Shown piece by piece: positions 37,183 to 38,713 of a stretch of 38,713 nt of DNA. This DNA comes from Candidatus Latescibacterota bacterium (lineage in GTDB: Bacteria; Latescibacterota; UBA2968; UBA8231): NCBI GenBank assembly GCA_007571365.1, contig RKRN01000074.1, positions 1 to 38,713 of the forward strand, given 5' to 3'. The first letter of the stretch is position 1, and the number at the start of each line of letters is the position of its first letter. The notes under the pieces were generated by a model. That model was not told the DNA's origin. It did no database searches and was given only the letters and a program-made list of their open reading frames with translations. A program made the position numbers and the translations under genes.

Positions 37183-38562
37183 ATGGCAACTGTGCAATGC
37201 GACATCGCGGTCATCGGCGGCGGCTCGGCCGGGTACGCCGCGGCGCGCACGGCCCATGCGGCCGGGGCCCATGTCGCGATTATCGACCAAGGCCCTTGGG
37301 GGGGGTTGTGCATTCTGCGCGGCTGTATGCCCAGCAAGGCGATCCTGCGCTCGGCCGAAATAGCCTCACACCTAGGCCGCGCCGCCGAGTTCGGGCTCGC
37401 GCCGGTGGAAGGCCGCGCCGACTTAGCTGCCATCGTCGAGCGCAAGGCCCGGCTGGTCGCCGACTTTGCCGCCTATCGCCGCGAGCAACTGAGCGACGGC
37501 CGCTTCGCGCTCTGCCAAGCACGCGCCCGCTTTCTCTCGCCGCAGACGCTCCAAGCGGGCGACGACCTCGTTGAGGCCGGGCAGTTTATCATCGCCACCG
37601 GCTCTACGCCCCACCACGTTCCAATCCCGGGGCTGGACCAAGTTGGCTACCTCACCAGCGACGAAGCCCTCGACCTGTGCCAGCAGCCAGCGAGCCTCCT
37701 CGTCCTCGGCGGTGGTCCCATTGCCGTCGAGTTGGCCCAGTTCTTTCAGCGCATTGGCACGCAAGTGACGCTCATCCAGCGCAGCGACCACATTCTCTCG
37801 GCTGGCGACGAAGACTTGGCGCGGCCGGTTGAAGCGCGCTTCCGGGCGGAGGGCATGGAGGTGTACACCGGTACGCAACTGCGCCAGTTTACCGCGGAAA
37901 ATGGGCGCAAGATCGCGCACTTTTCCCACCGCAGTGCCCAAAAAACGATTTCGGCCGACCTCGTCCTCCAAGCTCTCGGTCGCCGCCCGCTCATCGACGG
38001 GTTGGGCCTAGACCAAGCCGGCGTCGAGGTCGGCGGCGGGCGCATTGTCGTCGATGCGGCCATGCGCACCAGCCAGCCCCACATCTACGCGGTCGGCGAC
38101 GTCAACGGCGAGCACGAGGTTGTCCACATCGCCATTGAGCAAGGCGAGATCGCCGCGTACAATGCCACGCATCCCGACCGCCCCGAGCACCGCTTCGACG
38201 ACCGGCTCAACGCGCTAGTCGTATTTACCGACCCGCAGGTGGCCAGCGTCGGCCTCAGCGAGCGGGACTGCCGTGCGGCGGACCGCCCCTATTGGGTCGC
38301 CAGTTACCCTTTTGACGACCACGGCAAGTCGCTGACCATGGGCGAGACCTACGGCCACGTAAAAATCCTCTGCGATCCGCGCTCGGGCGAAGTGCTCGGC
38401 GGCCACATTGTCGGCCCGGAGGCCGGCGAATTAATCCACGAGCTGATCGCGGCGATGTACTTTCGCGGCACGGTGCGGGACTTGGCGCGGATGCCCCATT
38501 ACCATCCGACCTTGGCCGAGATTCTCACCTATCCGGCCGAGGAATTGGCCGAGCAGTTGTAG
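37183..38562 (+). CDS. Class I pyridine nucleotide-disulfide oxidoreductase
   Basis: A 459-residue flavoprotein from the ATG at 37183. FAD-binding IAVIGGGSAGYAAA (9-22), redox-active cysteines C43 and C48 in GGLCILRGCMPSKA, NAD(P)-binding LLVLGGGPIAVELAQ, second FAD motif IYAVGDVNGEH, and the C-terminal interface HYHPTLAEI (the His/Glu acid-base pair) are all present. It belongs with dihydrolipoyl dehydrogenase, mercuric reductase and glutathione reductase. The NmerA domain and the C-terminal Cys pair of mercuric reductase are absent, and no lipoyl-dependent complex genes are nearby, so the substrate is not certain. It ends 55 bases before the GMC gene. Confidence 0.9.
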   Translation: MATVQCDIAVIGGGSAGYAAARTAHAAGAHVAIIDQGPWGGLCILRGCMPSKAILRSAEIASHLGRAAEFGLAPVEGRADLAAIVERKARLVADFAAYRREQLSDGRFALCQARARFLSPQTLQAGDDLVEAGQFIIATGSTPHHVPIPGLDQVGYLTSDEALDLCQQPASLLVLGGGPIAVELAQFFQRIGTQVTLIQRSDHILSAGDEDLARPVEARFRAEGMEVYTGTQLRQFTAENGRKIAHFSHRSAQKTISADLVLQALGRRPLIDGLGLDQAGVEVGGGRIVVDAAMRTSQPHIYAVGDVNGEHEVVHIAIEQGEIAAYNATHPDRPEHRFDDRLNALVVFTDPQVASVGLSERDCRAADRPYWVASYPFDDHGKSLTMGETYGHVKILCDPRSGEVLGGHIVGPEAGELIHELIAAMYFRGTVRDLARMPHYHPTLAEILTYPAEELAEQL

Positions 38563-38617
38563 AGACGGCCCATGACAGAACTCGTAACACCCCAAACCTA
38601 GCGGATTCGAGGAGCTT

Positions 38618-38713
38618 ATGTCTGCGTCTTACGATGTCGTCATTGCCGGGGCGGGCGCCGCAGGTGCGGTGCTCGCGGCGCGGCTCAGCGAGGATTCGAG
38701 TCGGTCGGTCTTG
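38618..38713 (+). CDS. GMC oxidoreductase, N-terminal fragment (3' truncated by window edge)
   Basis: The first 32 residues of a gene that runs out of the window; the ATG at 38618 has GGAG seven bases upstream. YDVVIAGAGAAGAVLAARLS is the FAD-binding loop of glucose-methanol-choline oxidoreductases, and the SEDSSRSVL that follows is the typical continuation in this family, unlike other Rossmann flavoproteins. Members oxidise alcohol groups. It may be co-transcribed with the upstream disulfide oxidoreductase. Confidence 0.75.
   Translation, partial: MSASYDVVIAGAGAAGAVLAARLSEDSSRSVL

Noticed and set aside
37183..38562. Mercuric reductase
   Set aside because: Lacks the N-terminal metal-binding domain and C-terminal Cys pair, and no mer genes are nearby.

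Overview
The window looks like chromosomal DNA from an uncultured, GC-rich (about 60% by eye), Gram-negative (diderm) bacterium. Support for two membranes: an LpoB-type lipoprotein, a small outer-membrane-barrel candidate and several lipoprotein or Sec signal peptides. The mix of paralogues (two PhyH-type dioxygenases, two Gfo/Idh/MocA oxidoreductases, a sulfatase, two putative glycan-active toroid proteins, KatG, a GMC flavoenzyme start, scattered methyltransferases) is what I associate with candidate phyla such as Latescibacterota or Poribacteria in marine or sponge settings. That placement is inference. No rRNA, tRNA, CRISPR array, transposase or phage gene was seen.

Layout. 1-6000: the tail of an unrecognised protein, a repeat, a thioredoxin-DUF3738 fusion, a methyltransferase, and a convergent pair on the minus strand (GNAT acetyltransferase translationally coupled to a heparinase-like protein). 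6000-8460: two copies of the same repeat flank a DMT transporter, followed by a Gfo/Idh/MocA oxidoreductase. 8500-11290: a frameshifted GNAT remnant, a small membrane protein, a HAD hydrolase, a 339-base near-empty stretch (10226-10564) and a secreted esterase. 11290-19053: a frameshifted toroid protein diverging from an aldehyde dehydrogenase plus sulfatase pair, then KatG on the minus strand behind a shared terminator. The 444 bases between KatG and the next gene (19054-19497) hold the katG leader, a weak inverted repeat and a complete copy of the dispersed repeat, but no gene.

19498-28462: a PhyH dioxygenase; an AT-richer minus-strand polyesterase-like lipoprotein that looks foreign; then a plus-strand run of eight genes: PhyH, P-loop kinase, PHP phosphatase, methyltransferase, PhnP-like metallo-hydrolase, class V aminotransferase, AAC(3)-like acetyltransferase and nitrilase-family hydrolase. 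Several overlap, so this is the best candidate here for an undescribed small-molecule pathway. 28470-32152: a repeat, a bidirectional terminator, and a four-gene minus-strand envelope operon (TPR lipoprotein, unknown secreted protein, LpoB, outer-membrane protein). 32328-35866: a promoter followed by an overlapping trio (oxidoreductase, TrmH/SpoU rRNA or tRNA methyltransferase, CLC transporter with CBS domains). 35841-37040: a secreted TPR protein. 37183-38713: a pyridine nucleotide-disulfide oxidoreductase and the start of a GMC oxidoreductase.

The strongest unexplained structure is a dispersed intergenic repeat family with terminal inverted repeats near ACTGAYGTTACGC, found six times as whole or decayed copies. 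The other main leads are substitutions at key residues: the gating glutamate of the CLC protein is Gln, and the general-base glutamate of the aldehyde dehydrogenase is Asn.
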